A stretch of 64,000 nt of DNA from Candida dubliniensis CD36 (GCF_000026945.1 NC_012864.1:806001-870000); one strand, 5' to 3'; shown: positions 19,561-30,231, counted from the stretch's first letter. Notes: a model not told the origin generated them from the sequence alone. Translations and numbers: made by a program.

Positions 19561-21770
19561 GGCAAATCAACCTACATTTGTTGCTAGTTTATAAACTAGA
19601 GTGCTCCTTTTTTTATTTTGCAGATCAACAAAATTATTGCTCCATTTATAATTTGGTAATTTCACTATATTAAGATTAGAAAGATTAACCGTGGTAGTGG
19701 AAGGGTTTTTTTGTTTTGTAACTAAAACATTTTTTTTTCTTTTTTTTTTCATGGCATTGCTTGAACAAACACTCTTTATACAGCTTATCTCTTCCCAATA
19801 AGCTCTATCCAGTCTTACGAGGTCAAATTGTAAATCATGAGATCAATTTCAATTTAGGACGCGTCTGCGGTGATTTCATTTGGACTCATCTTTAGAAAAG
19901 CTTAAATACTTGGAGAATGTAATATGCTCAATGCAAGAAGAGGGTTCATTCTACAAATAATCTGATGAATAAAACACAATAAACAACGAAGAAAATAAGA
20001 AATATTTTTTTGTAACATGGTTGCACAAACCCCAATTAATTTATTGGAAACAACATCATTCGGGTAAACTTGACATTTGTTCCTGAAAAAAATAGTGTAG
20101 GAGAATAATTGATTGATTTGGATTTAATTATTTAATTAGATTCGAATTTAGACGATTGAAATAATTAGGAAATGGAACTTGAAAAAGCAAGTTGTGGCGA
20201 AGTCTATAAAATTATGACGCGTCGGTCCTTGCACAATACATATTGCAGAGCAATGTAGTTAGCAAGAACACGTTTTATCGCATTTATATGGGATCAAATC
20301 TAGATTGGAGTAGCAAAGCGTTAACTGACGACGACTGCGACAACTAGTAACTTGATCAGCTTTTGATCCCGCCCATTGGACCACGACAACTCCTTGTTAC
20401 GCTATGATAATGAACCAACCAAGAAATCAATTCTCAGCCTCTATATTTTAGGCTTGTTTTTTTGTTTCTCTGAGTCACACAATTATTACCGAAAGTCGAT
20501 CTTTGAGATGACAAATGAGAGAATCTTAACCTTATCGTCACAGTTATAATAATAAAAAGAATTCAGTGCAAGAACAAAGAAATTCATTATTTGACAACTA
20601 CCGGAATTGCGAAACTGTCTTTTAGTTTGTTGTGTCCCTGAGGGTGTCAGTAGTAATGTAACCACGTATTTTAGTTCTACTTTATAAAGTTTACGTTGAG
20701 CAAAAAATTCAAGCTTATCAATGATTGTTGGTTTCTTTTGGTATTTTCCCGAGTATTCGCTAAATTGCGTATATGTAGTAGTAGTGGTGATGGTTGATAA
20801 AGTAAAATGACACAAAAAGACAAATTTTTGCGTGTTGGTGAGAATAAAACCTATTGTTAGTTATCTATAACCAATATTGCTTTGCTTGGTCTGTCTAAAT
20901 TTCAGGTTCTTAACCACGTATGCATTGTCTATAATAACACCTGTGAACTAAAAATCAAAAACGTTCAAAATAAATAAACTGATTTTCATTTTTAATTTCC
21001 TCCTTTTTTTTTACTCTGTTAGGGTCTTTTTCGATTTGCTATAAACTTACGGTGATCATTTCCTGCCATGTATAACGATATCCTGTCCAGCTTTTATCCT
21101 CCAAAAATAAGCTTAGAAAAACTCTTAGGGGTAATTAATTAAATTTTCAGGATTCTGTGTCTAAGAAAAATCCCAACAATAATCTATTGTTGCATTGCAT
21201 ATATTGCAAAAAAAAAAAAAAAAATTTTTTCTTTCCACACGTAGAAATTAGTTATCTTTTATCAAGCCCTTGATTGTATGGCAAATTGTCTCAATTAGTT
21301 TATAGTGCCTATTGGATATTTTAAGGAAAAACGGCTCTTTCAGACTAAAAGGTCTTTAATTTTGTTAATTTGCCAATCGTTTTTGTTTTACTTTGTCACT
21401 TACTTGTTAAAATTTTGTGCCAAATATAAATGTCAAGTAAAATTAATAGTGAATTAATTAATTTATTTTTTAATTTAATTTTTCCTACATGCATATTTTT
21501 CGGTTTCAAAAAGTATTCACCTGGGAATTCAGTGGGTAAAAAATAAGGCGACACCATAGAGCATACAGATCATTCTGAATATTGTCTCAAGTTTTTAGAA
21601 ATTAATACATAAACACTATCAATTCCCCCATTTTTGAATTTAAATAAGGGAAATTTTCTTTTCATAAAACTGTTGTTGGTTATTGCTTTATGTTATTAAT
21701 TTTTCACGTTGTCAATTCCTGGCCTTTCAATTTTTGAAAAAGAAAACAACAAGGAACAATCATTAGAAAC
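19561..21770. other. 2.2-kb intergenic region after the tRNA gene
   Basis: No supported gene. ORFs at 19567-19752 and 20486-20815 have no recognisable domain. Two ACGCGT elements occur at 19859-19864 and 20217-20222. A segment from TGTTGG (20833) to CCAACA (21178) has LTR-like inverted ends, but I see no target-site duplication. tRNA-adjacent sites are common LTR insertion sites in yeasts, so a decayed LTR cannot be excluded. Confidence 0.45.
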
Positions 21771-22598
21771 ATGTCTGCGTTTCTATTAGTTAACGAACAC
21801 ACAAACACACAAGTGGTCAAAAAGAAAAAACGACATAATGTTACCCCAACATCTTCAACCAAGTCAATTATTTCGGGATCAGATACAAGCAGTCATTACC
21901 GGAAGAAAGTGTTTGATATTAACAGCAATCGCTATGTGGACACAACTAGCTCATTTGAAATTTCAGTGGACGATATTGAAGAAGAAAGAAATGATTTGTC
22001 ACACCCCAGTATTCGTGGGCATCAAATCGTCAAAAACAAGAAACCATTTTTCCCACTAGAAGAGTATATTATATTAAGACATACATACTTTGACCAAATC
22101 AAGAACAACAACAACAATTCCTTTGCTTGCAATAATATCCAAACACTACTACTGAGCAACCAGTTTTGGAACAACGTATATCAAGAAATGAAAGATGATA
22201 GTCTACAGTCAACCTTTGATTACTTTCCATTACTCCCCAATAGAGCAGTCCTTGCCCAATTTTACCAAACAGTCATAAACAAAATACTTGAGGAAAACAA
22301 CATTGAAGCCGATTACGAAGATTATAAAATGCAGCACAATCACCTTTACTCGTCTCATTACAAATTGAGCGTGCAAGAGAAACTAGCAGACACAATGATT
22401 ATCAATTTGAAGATATTTCTACGCGGCGAGGCTGACAGCACTTTTCAACAATGGCGAAGATTTCTACGATTTTTAATTTTGGGTTTTTTACAAACTCCAG
22501 AACCATTTTCGTCTTCGCTTAAAACGATTCAATCGACGGGTCCTAAAAAACCGAAAAAGATTTCTTTTTTCAAGAAATTAATTGGTTCTAAACATTGA
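21771..22598 (+). CDS. Candida-type hypothetical protein
   Basis: 275 codons; I do not recognise a family. The N-terminal third is basic and Ser/Thr/Asn-rich (KKKKRH near residue 20), followed by an acidic segment ISVDDIEEERND. The middle and C-terminal parts look like a helical globular domain with hydrophobic spacing: FFPLEEYIILRHTYFDQIKN, FWNNVYQEMKDD, VLAQFYQTVINKILEENNIE, WRRFLRFLILGFL. The C-terminus is strongly basic (GPKKPKKISFFKKLIGSKH), resembling a nuclear or membrane-binding tail. There is no signal peptide and no clear membrane span. Composition is unlike random intergenic ORFs and the start is well placed, so I think it is real. The gene is isolated, 2.2 kb from the nearest gene on its left and 2.5 kb on its right. 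Confidence 0.75.
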   Translation: MSAFLLVNEHTNTQVVKKKKRHNVTPTSSTKSIISGSDTSSHYRKKVFDINSNRYVDTTSSFEISVDDIEEERNDLSHPSIRGHQIVKNKKPFFPLEEYIILRHTYFDQIKNNNNNSFACNNIQTLLLSNQFWNNVYQEMKDDSLQSTFDYFPLLPNRAVLAQFYQTVINKILEENNIEADYEDYKMQHNHLYSSHYKLSVQEKLADTMIINLKIFLRGEADSTFQQWRRFLRFLILGFLQTPEPFSSSLKTIQSTGPKKPKKISFFKKLIGSKH

Positions 22599-22993
22599 AA
22601 GCTCTTTAAAGCTTTTTGCATGTATAGATTAATAGAATGAGTTAGTAGCAGGTCTCTGAGAGTGCCTGACACGAGTTCTTGTTTCAATATAATATTGTCG
22701 TCTAATTTTGTCTACATGCACATGCGTGTTAGTGTTTTCAGTATTCACTATCTTTAAGAGCACCAATAATCCATTACACTAGACTTCATAACCATTGGAT
22801 ACAAGTTTCGAACACATCCGGAGATACACCCAGTCGCACGTAATTCCAAAATCATTTTATTTTTTTGATTCATCTAATGCACATTCTTTTTTGCAACACT
22901 GGAGCTTGCAAATGATGAAACAATGTGCTTGACTTTAGATTCTTGATGAAAAAGAAAAACGATCAATATCCACGAAACAATCATATTTGTAGA

Positions 22994-23013
22994 CATACCA
23001 ACATGTTGGTATG
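22994..23013. repeat. 20-bp perfect palindrome
   Basis: CATACCAACATGTTGGTATG equals its own reverse complement. It stands about 400 bp downstream of the stop codon of the hypothetical gene at 21771-22598. Its role is unknown; it could be a dyad binding site or a short hairpin. Confidence 0.9.
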
Positions 23014-24978
23014 CTCCTTGTAAAAGACGAAAGCAACATTATGCCCAAATATACATTCTACCTCTTGTCGAAAGCAAGGCAAAGGGAGAGAAGGACGGCA
23101 GCAACTGGAGCTAGTGAACAGGGTAAATGATCAGCCAAGAGAACACCCACACACACAGGAAAGCAAGAACTAAAATGATTGTCATGCAATGCAATTACGA
23201 AATTTGGAAATCCAAACTTTCCGGTGTTCCCTCTTTTTCTTTTTTATTTTTTTTTTGGTACAGCAATTGACTCTTTGTAGCTAAATCACAATAACAGGCA
23301 AATATACACCTTTTTGTTGGAACTTCAACAGATAAAATGTAGTTACACTAAACCCATTTGTATAATTTATGAACGTTAAGTTTGTAAGAGTAACAGATAA
23401 GTACGGAAAATAATACAAAAAAAAAGAACAATCAAAGTCCAACATTGTGGAAAGCGGATATTATACCCCCCACGAATACAATTATGAGGGTCGTGCATTT
23501 ACCCACAAGACTCAAGAAAAAAAAAATTTATACTCCGATGTGTCGTGTATCGAGACAATTCAATTTTTTTTTTTGGATTAGTTTCTCCAGTGCATTTCAC
23601 ATACACTAAATATCCTGCATATAACCAACCAAATATTATTTTTCTCCTGACTAACTACTACTACTATTACTAATATTTGTGTGTGTACCTCCATTTTTTC
23701 CGTTCCCTGAAAACAAATTTTTTTTTTTCCCATTATTATTTTTTTGATCCCATTGCACACCCCTTTATTTTTAGGCCACGGCTTCTTCTTCTTCCAAAAA
23801 AATTTTTTTTTTCGAGTCTTTTCAACAACTAAACTATGCTGAAAAGTTCTACCCAAGGAGTTTCCAAGTATGCACTCGATACGCCAATTACTTTGTTTGG
23901 TACACGTAGCTTGGAAATGCAGAATATCGTAGGTTTTCTATTTTCAAATGCAAATATACCTCCTTATTGTCTGCAAAGTACACGTCTATAAAAAATTAAT
24001 TGGCTCGACAACATGTAGTTGCTAAGAAGAAATAATGTTTGTTGTTTGGGTTGTTGGTGATGATAATGATAATAGTTTTTGTCGTAGTAATGCTAACACG
24101 CAATTAACAACAATTACCACAGTTTAGATTGTACAAGATTGTGGTATCTTAGAATCCGATGACTAAAATTTCATCTCATTTCTATTTTTACCCAAAAAAT
24201 AAACAGAGGACAAAATAGATTTCAATTCTTGCTTACGTTTAATTGGTCGGAATTCAACTTAAAGTAACACAAAAAGTATTGTGGTTTTTTTCTTGATAGT
24301 GTTGATGAATAAAAAATTGAATTTGATAGTTGGTAACAAACCATTCAGCAAGTGTGATAATGTTGTTGGGCCATGTGTTGAGTACATTATTTCATTTACC
24401 TACTATCTTGACCAGATACATAATTGAAATTGGATTAATTTATGGCAACTGGGAAAATAAAACTATGTCGAGTCAACCCCCTGAAAGGGATCGATGTCTT
24501 TTTTTTTTACTTACCAGTCATATATATATGACGTACAGTTGTAATGGTGATTACTTTACACATGATAAGACATGTTTTGTTAGTATAAGAATTTCAAGTA
24601 AACAAAAAGAAAATAGAATAAATCTAAACTGAACTAAAATCCATGACTTGCACAAATTATTTAAGATTCTTAACTGCTTCGTACTAGATAATTGTTCAAA
24701 GCAATAGTTTTTGAAATAACTTTTTTAATTTAAATTTAGAAATTTCATAAACAAAAACAAGATAATATCTACTTTCTTTTTTTTTTTTTTTATTTTATTT
24801 TAGTCTAGTATTTATTGTTATATGTGTGTTTATATGCGTACACATGTGAGTATTGTATTTGTACATGGGATTCATTGAGCGAGAGAAGAATTTGGCAGAT
24901 AGGCACCACAAACGAACTAAATCAAATCTCTGCACACACACAAAATTTTTTTTCTCTTTTCCTAACGTCATTTTAAAA

Positions 24979-24986
24979 TATATAAA
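24979..24986 (+). promoter_or_regulatory. TATA box of the small membrane-protein gene
   Basis: TATATAAA followed by AGCCCC, 137 bp before the ATG at 25123. Position and consensus suit a pol II TATA element. Confidence 0.5.
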
Positions 24987-25122
24987 AGCCCCTAGAATCC
25001 TTTCAAAAAGAAATAGATTTTTTTTTTTTTTATATCAAAAGGCTTCCATTTATAAATATTTTTATCATTTTCCATATCTAACTTTTATAGAATTATTTGC
25101 ATCTTCATCAACATTATAAGAT

Positions 25123-25338
25123 ATGATTCCAGCTCCTCAAAACGATAAATCTTTATTACAAGAACACAAGTTCTATCAATCTACAGAAAAGCAACTTCCT
25201 TTGACTTTCAATGGAACTCATGTGTTCATAATATTTTTCATAATCTTTTTGGTTGCTTCCGCATACAAGCTAATAACTATCAGCAGAAGAAGTAGAAGAG
25301 CTTTCAATCAAGAGTTTGAAAAGACAAACCCAGTATAA
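25123..25338 (+). CDS. Small single-pass membrane protein, unknown function
   Basis: 71 codons. A polar N-terminus (MIPAPQNDKSLLQEHKFYQS) is followed by one clear hydrophobic span, HVFIIFFIIFLVASAYKLITI (about residues 33-53). A basic cluster SRRSRRAF comes next and a short polar tail NQEFEKTNPV ends the protein. The positive-inside pattern puts the N-terminus in the lumen or outside and the basic tail in the cytosol; this is inferred. A consensus TATA box lies 137 bp upstream, and an AT-rich 3' region follows. I recognise no family. Composition and architecture argue for a real gene, but translation is unproven. Confidence 0.65.
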   Translation: MIPAPQNDKSLLQEHKFYQSTEKQLPLTFNGTHVFIIFFIIFLVASAYKLITISRRSRRAFNQEFEKTNPV

Positions 25339-26188
25339 TATAAAAATGCATCAATTGATTTCGCTTTTAATTTTCGTTTTTTCATAATTTCATTTTTCGA
25401 TTGCTTTTCTTTAGTTTCGGTCATTACATTAGTTAATTTTATAGATTTTGGGTTAATAAACAACTTTACTTAATTGGTATAACAATTGTATTTCATTTCT
25501 AATAACCTTTTGATATTCAACTTCAACATTTTGGAAAACAATTGTACTCTCTCTCACATGTATCGTTCTATTGCATGGTTTTTTCTCGTTTGTTCTCTTC
25601 GGAAAAACTTGCACACGAAGAATTTTTTTTCTGTTAAAAGTGGTGACTTGCACGCCCACAAACTTCAAATCACGACGACAGCCAGCATAAAAAAACAAAC
25701 AAACAAAGAAAGAAAGAAAACTCGTACCAGTGTCAACTCATGAATCAAATTATGGCATGGTTTTTTTTGCTTTTTCCCCCTATCTTATTTATCCCCACCA
25801 CGTATTGCTATAATATCATATAGCAAAAAAAATAACCAGCACAATCTCGAAACATGATCAGAGACTTGTTTCAAAAGTACTAGAAGCTCCATTGCACATG
25901 GTACTGTTTTATGTTAGATTGTAAGAGCGATTAAAGATCTACCAATATATCTAGTACTTGTTTCCTGATTCAGTAAAAACTATTTTAGATAGTTCTAAAC
26001 TGAGCTGGTAAAACCATTTCTACAGCGTTTAAATTGTCTCTGAAAAGATAGTGATCATGTAATTGCTATTATTCTAACACCCTAGACAATACTTCTGAGC
26101 CCTAACAAAAATTTGAAAGCTCTGGTATGGAAGAGGTCGTGCAACACACATATTTCTCCACTATAAAAACACATTTTGAAGAGCAGTA

Positions 26189-26221
<33 letters not shown>

Positions 26222-26417
26222 CATTTACATCTTCACATCTTTTCTTCTTTCAATATTACCAAGAATATCTAAAACCTTTATCGAGATATATAAATTAATG
26301 GATTAAAGAATTTTTATGGTTCTTGTAAATCATTAATCCGTATATCTAAAAGTAGCATATTTCATTATATGTTTCTTTTTGGTTTATATGGGACAAGAAT
26401 GGAATACAAACTTTTTT
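25339..26417. other. Intergenic between the small membrane protein and snR40
   Basis: No gene called; ORFs at 25453-25743 have no domain. There is a TATA-like CTATAAAAA near 26160 and a 29-base T run at about 26193-26221. This part is the likely promoter side of the snoRNA. Confidence 0.5.
26193..26221. repeat. 29-base poly-T tract
   Basis: Uninterrupted T run upstream of the C/D snoRNA gene. It may act as nucleosome-excluding promoter DNA and is prone to length variation. Confidence 0.85.
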
Positions 26418-26502
26418 TTTTAATGATGACAAGATCGCTGTGCACCAGTCTGAGTACTCAACTGCATGACAGACCCAGTATATACCCAAATTTCTGATCT
26501 AA
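26418..26502 (+). ncRNA. snR40: C/D-box snoRNA, snR40-type (25S U898 and 18S G1271 guide)
   Basis: C box AATGATGA (26422-26429), D' box CTGA (26450-26453), a degenerate C' near ATGACA (26466-26471) and D box CTGA (26494-26497). Short U-rich and A-rich flanks could form a terminal stem. The 12 nt TATACCCAAATT before the D box (one T apart) are complementary to AATTTGGGTATA in yeast 25S rRNA as I remember it. The fifth base upstream of D pairs with the U of that segment, which corresponds to Um898, the known snR40 target. Before D', TGCACCA pairs with TGGTGCA of 18S, continuing with G-U pairs. This agrees with the second known snR40 target, Gm1271. Ends are approximate. There are no splice signals around it, so it is probably an independent pol II unit. 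Confidence 0.82.
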
Positions 26503-26840
26503 AAGAAAAACAAGTATTTCATGATTGTCTTATAATTGTCTTAATCTCTTTTAAATCGTATTGGATGAGAGTTGATAGTTTGGGCCAGGCTCAATAAATC
26601 AACATAAAGAAATAATCCAGTCAATGTCTATTTTGAAGGTTATTTATAATTGGTTTGCGTTTCCAGTCATACTCATCGATCATAGCTCTAAAATGTAGAT
26701 TACTTTACCAACCTTTATAACAATACCCTTTGCATCTTTTCAATGATATTTCGAAGTATAACACAAAGAATTAAGGAAACACAGAATTCTTCTTCAAATA
26801 ATACAACATATATTCACTATAATAATACATAAATTATACC
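26503..26840. other. Intergenic between snR40 and PER1
   Basis: AT-rich; 3' flank of the snoRNA and the 3' end of PER1. No second C/D box pair was found on either strand. Confidence 0.5.
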
Positions 26841-27854
26841 TTACACTTTTGACTCTGAACTATTAGTAATCTTCAACATTTCAATGTCCCATACATTCCA
26901 ATCAAACCAAATAATACTAGGAAATATTGTAACCAAGTGCCACAATGCATGAGCATCTACAAGTCTGCCTATCGGTGGGAAATCGTTCAACTCTAAACTG
27001 ATACCTAGTAATAAGATGACATTATTGAAAATCGGAATCAAGGGAATCAAATTAGATAGTGACATACCAATATAACTGAGTTTCTGTAATAATTTGGTTT
27101 CATACGGTAACAATTGAATCGAATTGTTGTATATTATGCGTTTCTGGTTGTAAACACGATAAACGCGCCACAGATGGAAACACCATAATATCATGGCTGA
27201 AACTCCAACAATAATGTTGATTAATGTGTTGTAAGAATAATCCCAATTTCTTTCCAATCTAATTACATGGTATAAATATAATACCACCAATGCAATGTGC
27301 CATAGTATTAAATTTTTCTTGTGTCTGAATAATTGGAAAACTCTCACCACAATAACATTTAAATTACACAAGATGATCGCAAATGCACCAAAATAATCCA
27401 AAGTTTCTGACATCTTGGTGTCTTTGAAATGGAAAATAGCACTAAAACTCCACCCAATACAAGTGACAATTAACAAGACCAAGTATTGAACATACATGGT
27501 TTTATATTCCGATTCATTTCTTCTAAATTGTCGATAAATTATTCGAAGATTTTTGTAATTCACGTACAAATTACCTAATGAAAAAACCATGGCGAAAAAC
27601 TCTTGCACTCCCAACACTCTTTTAAATGGCCATTTACCATAAAATTGAACCATTGGTACATTCAGTGATTCAAGTTGATCGGTGATTAATTGTTGACAAA
27701 AATAGTTACAATTGGCTAGACAGGACCAAATGATCGATTGAGGAATGGCATGACAATCACATTGGTATAAACATGATTGAAATTCCGGAAGATTGTCACC
27801 AAGGGAAGCAAATGCTACCACAAATAGCATTACAAACGAATATAGTATCCTCAT
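26841..27854 (-). CDS. PER1: GPI-anchor lipid-remodelling phospholipase A2 Per1 (PGAP3 family)
   Basis: 337 codons from the ATG at 27852-27854. MRILYSFVMLFVVAFASLG is a signal peptide. Then comes the Cys-rich lumenal segment FQSCLYQCDCHAIPQSIIWSCLANCNYFCQQ. QFYGKWPFKRVLGVQE precedes about seven membrane spans. The CREST-family residues are visible: S and H in FSAIFHFKDTKMSETLDYFGA, and H in VDAHALWHLVTIFPS. Per1 removes the sn-2 acyl chain of GPI anchors in the ER, so that a very long fatty acid can replace it. This step matters for cell-wall protein anchoring. A 20-codon upstream extension is open in frame, but it lies before the signal peptide and I reject it. Confidence 0.92.
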   Translation of the reverse strand: MRILYSFVMLFVVAFASLGDNLPEFQSCLYQCDCHAIPQSIIWSCLANCNYFCQQLITDQLESLNVPMVQFYGKWPFKRVLGVQEFFAMVFSLGNLYVNYKNLRIIYRQFRRNESEYKTMYVQYLVLLIVTCIGWSFSAIFHFKDTKMSETLDYFGAFAIILCNLNVIVVRVFQLFRHKKNLILWHIALVVLYLYHVIRLERNWDYSYNTLINIIVGVSAMILWCFHLWRVYRVYNQKRIIYNNSIQLLPYETKLLQKLSYIGMSLSNLIPLIPIFNNVILLLGISLELNDFPPIGRLVDAHALWHLVTIFPSIIWFDWNVWDIEMLKITNSSESKV

Positions 27855-27914
27855 ATCATGAATAGAATCAATAAAATGTAAATGAAACGCAATGGTAATA
27901 TAAAGAAAGAGCAA

Positions 27915-28280
27915 GTGTATACTTCAAACACATCATTTGTTTTTATTTTTATTTTTTATTTTTTTTTTTTGTTCTTGTTCTTGTTCTTGTTCCTTTAGCC
28001 TTTTATCTACCATTCTGTTCTATTACAGAGAGAACAGAAGAGAAAGATTCTCACAATTATAACAAAAAGATAAATTCAAAAACATCACAAGGCATTCAAT
28101 TGTTTATATTGTTAATATTACAATGAAAAAGAAGAAGAAAACACAAATTTCGTGATGCTATTGTTGTTTTCTTAAAACCAAACACTTGATGTATAGTTTT
28201 TTTTTTTTTTTTTTTGTATTTATTTATTTATTTATTTATCTTTCTTTTTCTCTATTTGTATACTTTGTCTATTTAAAGAT
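27915..28280. other. Intergenic upstream of PER1, with simple repeats
   Basis: Contains a TTCTTG hexamer repeat (about 27972-27992), a T run (about 28199-28216) and a TATT tetramer repeat (about 28218-28239). No gene seen. Confidence 0.7.
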
Positions 28281-29777
28281 TTACTTTGCAGTTTTGTAAA
28301 CATATCCCACAGTCGAGCATCCAATAATAACCGTCAACACCAACAAAATGACATTGATGGGTATTGGGTTCATATTGAATGTGGTGTGTGTCAAATCGTC
28401 CAAGAATGATTGGCCAAAATTGAAAATACCCGACAAACACATCACTGCTCCGTAAACAGTTCCAAACGTTTGGAACCCAAATACTTTGGCACAGAAATCA
28501 GACACCACAGTATAAAACAATGGACGATAGACAACAAACATACAAATACCCAAGACTGCCAAAGCATAGTTGGATACCAAACCCAACAAACCAATAGTCA
28601 ATGAAAGCAACATCATTATAATCAAAACCATTAATGTCGAACAATTGTCCAAAAACAACCCAATAAAGGGCACGCTGATAAGACCACCCAATGGCAATGC
28701 AACATCAAAAAATTTGTTAATCTGGTCTGCAAGTTCAAACGATCCAAATATGTATTGGTACTGGGTTCCAATGGTGGCCATGAAATAGTTTAATCGCAAC
28801 ATCATAATAATACTGAGCAACGTAGTCAACACAAACCACCAACTCTTGATTTGTTCTTGGGCAGAGTAGCCATGCATAATACCAAATACTCCACTTGAAT
28901 GTTCAACCAAAAACTCTTCTCCCTCAATCTCGTATGGATGTTTGATAGCGTCACCCATAGAGTCTCTCCTAATTCTTGTTCCTGACTCATTGAGTAATGG
29001 AGTGGTTTCCTGATTATTGGAAGACACAGGAGATGCAACATGTGCGTGATTTTCTTCATCATTAGCGCAAAGTTTGGAGGTTCCTTCAGTTTGATAAGAA
29101 TCTGAGTTCATAATGAAAATTTGCACCACAGCAATAAAAGTTGGAACAAACAAGTATAAAGTGAAAAATTTCTCCAATGTAAAACTGCCGAAACTGGCAT
29201 TATAACCAATACGATACAATAAAAACACTGCACTTGAGGCATCGAAGGCACCAGTGATCAATGCTAGTATTGTACCACTACTCTTGGGGAATGAGTTTGA
29301 CAACTGGAATGATGAAATAAATGCAAATGGTCCACCCAAGGCTAAAAACGCATACCCTAACAAATATGGATCTATGATTGACCCAACCAAATATTTCGAG
29401 TATATGAACACAAAGCAAGCCAAATACAAAAAGAAAGCTCCAATCAATCCACAAACCTTAGGTCCATATACATCCAAGATTCTGCCAATGGCCAAAGCGG
29501 AAACATTGGTCAACATTGCGGCCACAGTGAACATCATATTCAATTTCAAATCTTGATCGGTACATTTGGCAGTAATGTCGTTATTGTTATGATTAGAGTT
29601 GAAGCTGGAAAACACTGGGGTATGAATATCACACAAGTATTCATAAACGTGTTCTTTGATCAAAATTGGCTTCAAAGCAGCAAATCCAAATATCGGTCCA
29701 CCAGATAATAGACACCAGAAGATGGCACACGTGCATTGAATCAACCGTTTGGAAAACGAAACATCAGATGGCAACAT
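28281..29777 (-). CDS. FMP42: MFS transporter, SLC43 / Fmp42 (YMR221C) type, possible amino-acid carrier
   Basis: 498 codons with about twelve hydrophobic spans split by a central polar loop (roughly residues 225-305; ESGTRIRRDSMGD, EIEGEEFLVEHSSG). The opening CTCAIFWCLLSGGPIFGFAALKPILI and the MFS signature-like GRILDVYGPKVCGLIGAF are as in yeast YMR221C and the human SLC43 large-neutral amino-acid carriers. Subcellular site is uncertain; yeast Fmp42 was found in mitochondrial preparations, while related proteins act at the vacuole or plasma membrane. Two GATAAG boxes lie 271-338 bp upstream (30048-30053 and 30110-30115). The start is the first Met, followed directly by conserved sequence. 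Confidence 0.75.
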   Translation of the reverse strand: MLPSDVSFSKRLIQCTCAIFWCLLSGGPIFGFAALKPILIKEHVYEYLCDIHTPVFSSFNSNHNNNDITAKCTDQDLKLNMMFTVAAMLTNVSALAIGRILDVYGPKVCGLIGAFFLYLACFVFIYSKYLVGSIIDPYLLGYAFLALGGPFAFISSFQLSNSFPKSSGTILALITGAFDASSAVFLLYRIGYNASFGSFTLEKFFTLYLFVPTFIAVVQIFIMNSDSYQTEGTSKLCANDEENHAHVASPVSSNNQETTPLLNESGTRIRRDSMGDAIKHPYEIEGEEFLVEHSSGVFGIMHGYSAQEQIKSWWFVLTTLLSIIMMLRLNYFMATIGTQYQYIFGSFELADQINKFFDVALPLGGLISVPFIGLFLDNCSTLMVLIIMMLLSLTIGLLGLVSNYALAVLGICMFVVYRPLFYTVVSDFCAKVFGFQTFGTVYGAVMCLSGIFNFGQSFLDDLTHTTFNMNPIPINVILLVLTVIIGCSTVGYVYKTAK

Positions 29778-30231
29778 GATGAGTTAGGAAGACTTTAAAA
29801 GATGAATAAATAAGTGAATGAAAGAAGAAGAGTTTAGCTTGTAACTTATAGAAAAGAAAAAAATGAAGAAAGAAGTGATGAATTATTTGCAATGAGATCT
29901 TCAACAAAAGGTTCAAGATTTTATTTTTTCTTTTTGGCATTACCTCATCATCTAGTTCCGGATCCCCCTTTCTTTTCTCTGAACTCGTGGTGGTGGCCGT
30001 ACAGAAAAAAAAAAAAAACTGTCACTGTCCATACGTCGGACCAAAACGATAAGGAGATGCGGTCGCAAAAACAATAGGCAACACATTAATTAATTAATTT
30101 CATTCCATTGATAAGAGCAGAATTACATACAGGAAACAGAACTTTAGATACAAATAATGATAATTTGGAGTTAATGCCATACGATGATTAATATACAAAT
30201 AGTTACGTTTCAATTCTTTTCTATCGTCTTT
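29778..30231. other. Intergenic between the MFS gene and the Dur4-type gene
   Basis: Upstream region of the MFS gene and 3' flank of the urea symporter. Contains an A-tract (about 30004-30018) and two GATAAG sites. No gene seen. Confidence 0.6.
30048..30115 (+). promoter_or_regulatory. Two GATAAG boxes upstream of the MFS carrier
   Basis: GATAAG at 30048-30053 and at 30110-30115. This is the core site of the Gln3/Gat1 GATA factors that switch on nitrogen-scavenging genes. Their closeness to a candidate amino-acid carrier suggests, but does not prove, nitrogen catabolite control. Confidence 0.4.

Larger units (their letters stand above)
22599..25122. other. 2.5-kb intergenic region
   Basis: No convincing gene. 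ORFs at 23578-23856, 24330-24632 and 24853-25119 are low complexity or random. It holds a 20-bp perfect palindrome at 22994-23013 and homopolymer T runs (23244-23255, 23562-23574, 24778-24792, 25019-25031). The 3' end is the promoter of the 71-codon gene, with a TATA box at 24979-24986. Confidence 0.5.

Noticed and set aside
20486..20815. 109-aa minus-strand ORF after the tRNA gene
   Set aside because: Low-complexity Thr run and no recognisable family; within a region of possible LTR relics.
23578..23856. 92-aa ORF, minus strand
   Set aside because: Lys/Phe-rich reading of A/T homopolymers.
29874..29985. GTGATGA ... CTGA pair upstream of the MFS gene
   Set aside because: Spacing near 100 nt, no terminal stem and no rRNA-like guide before the D box.
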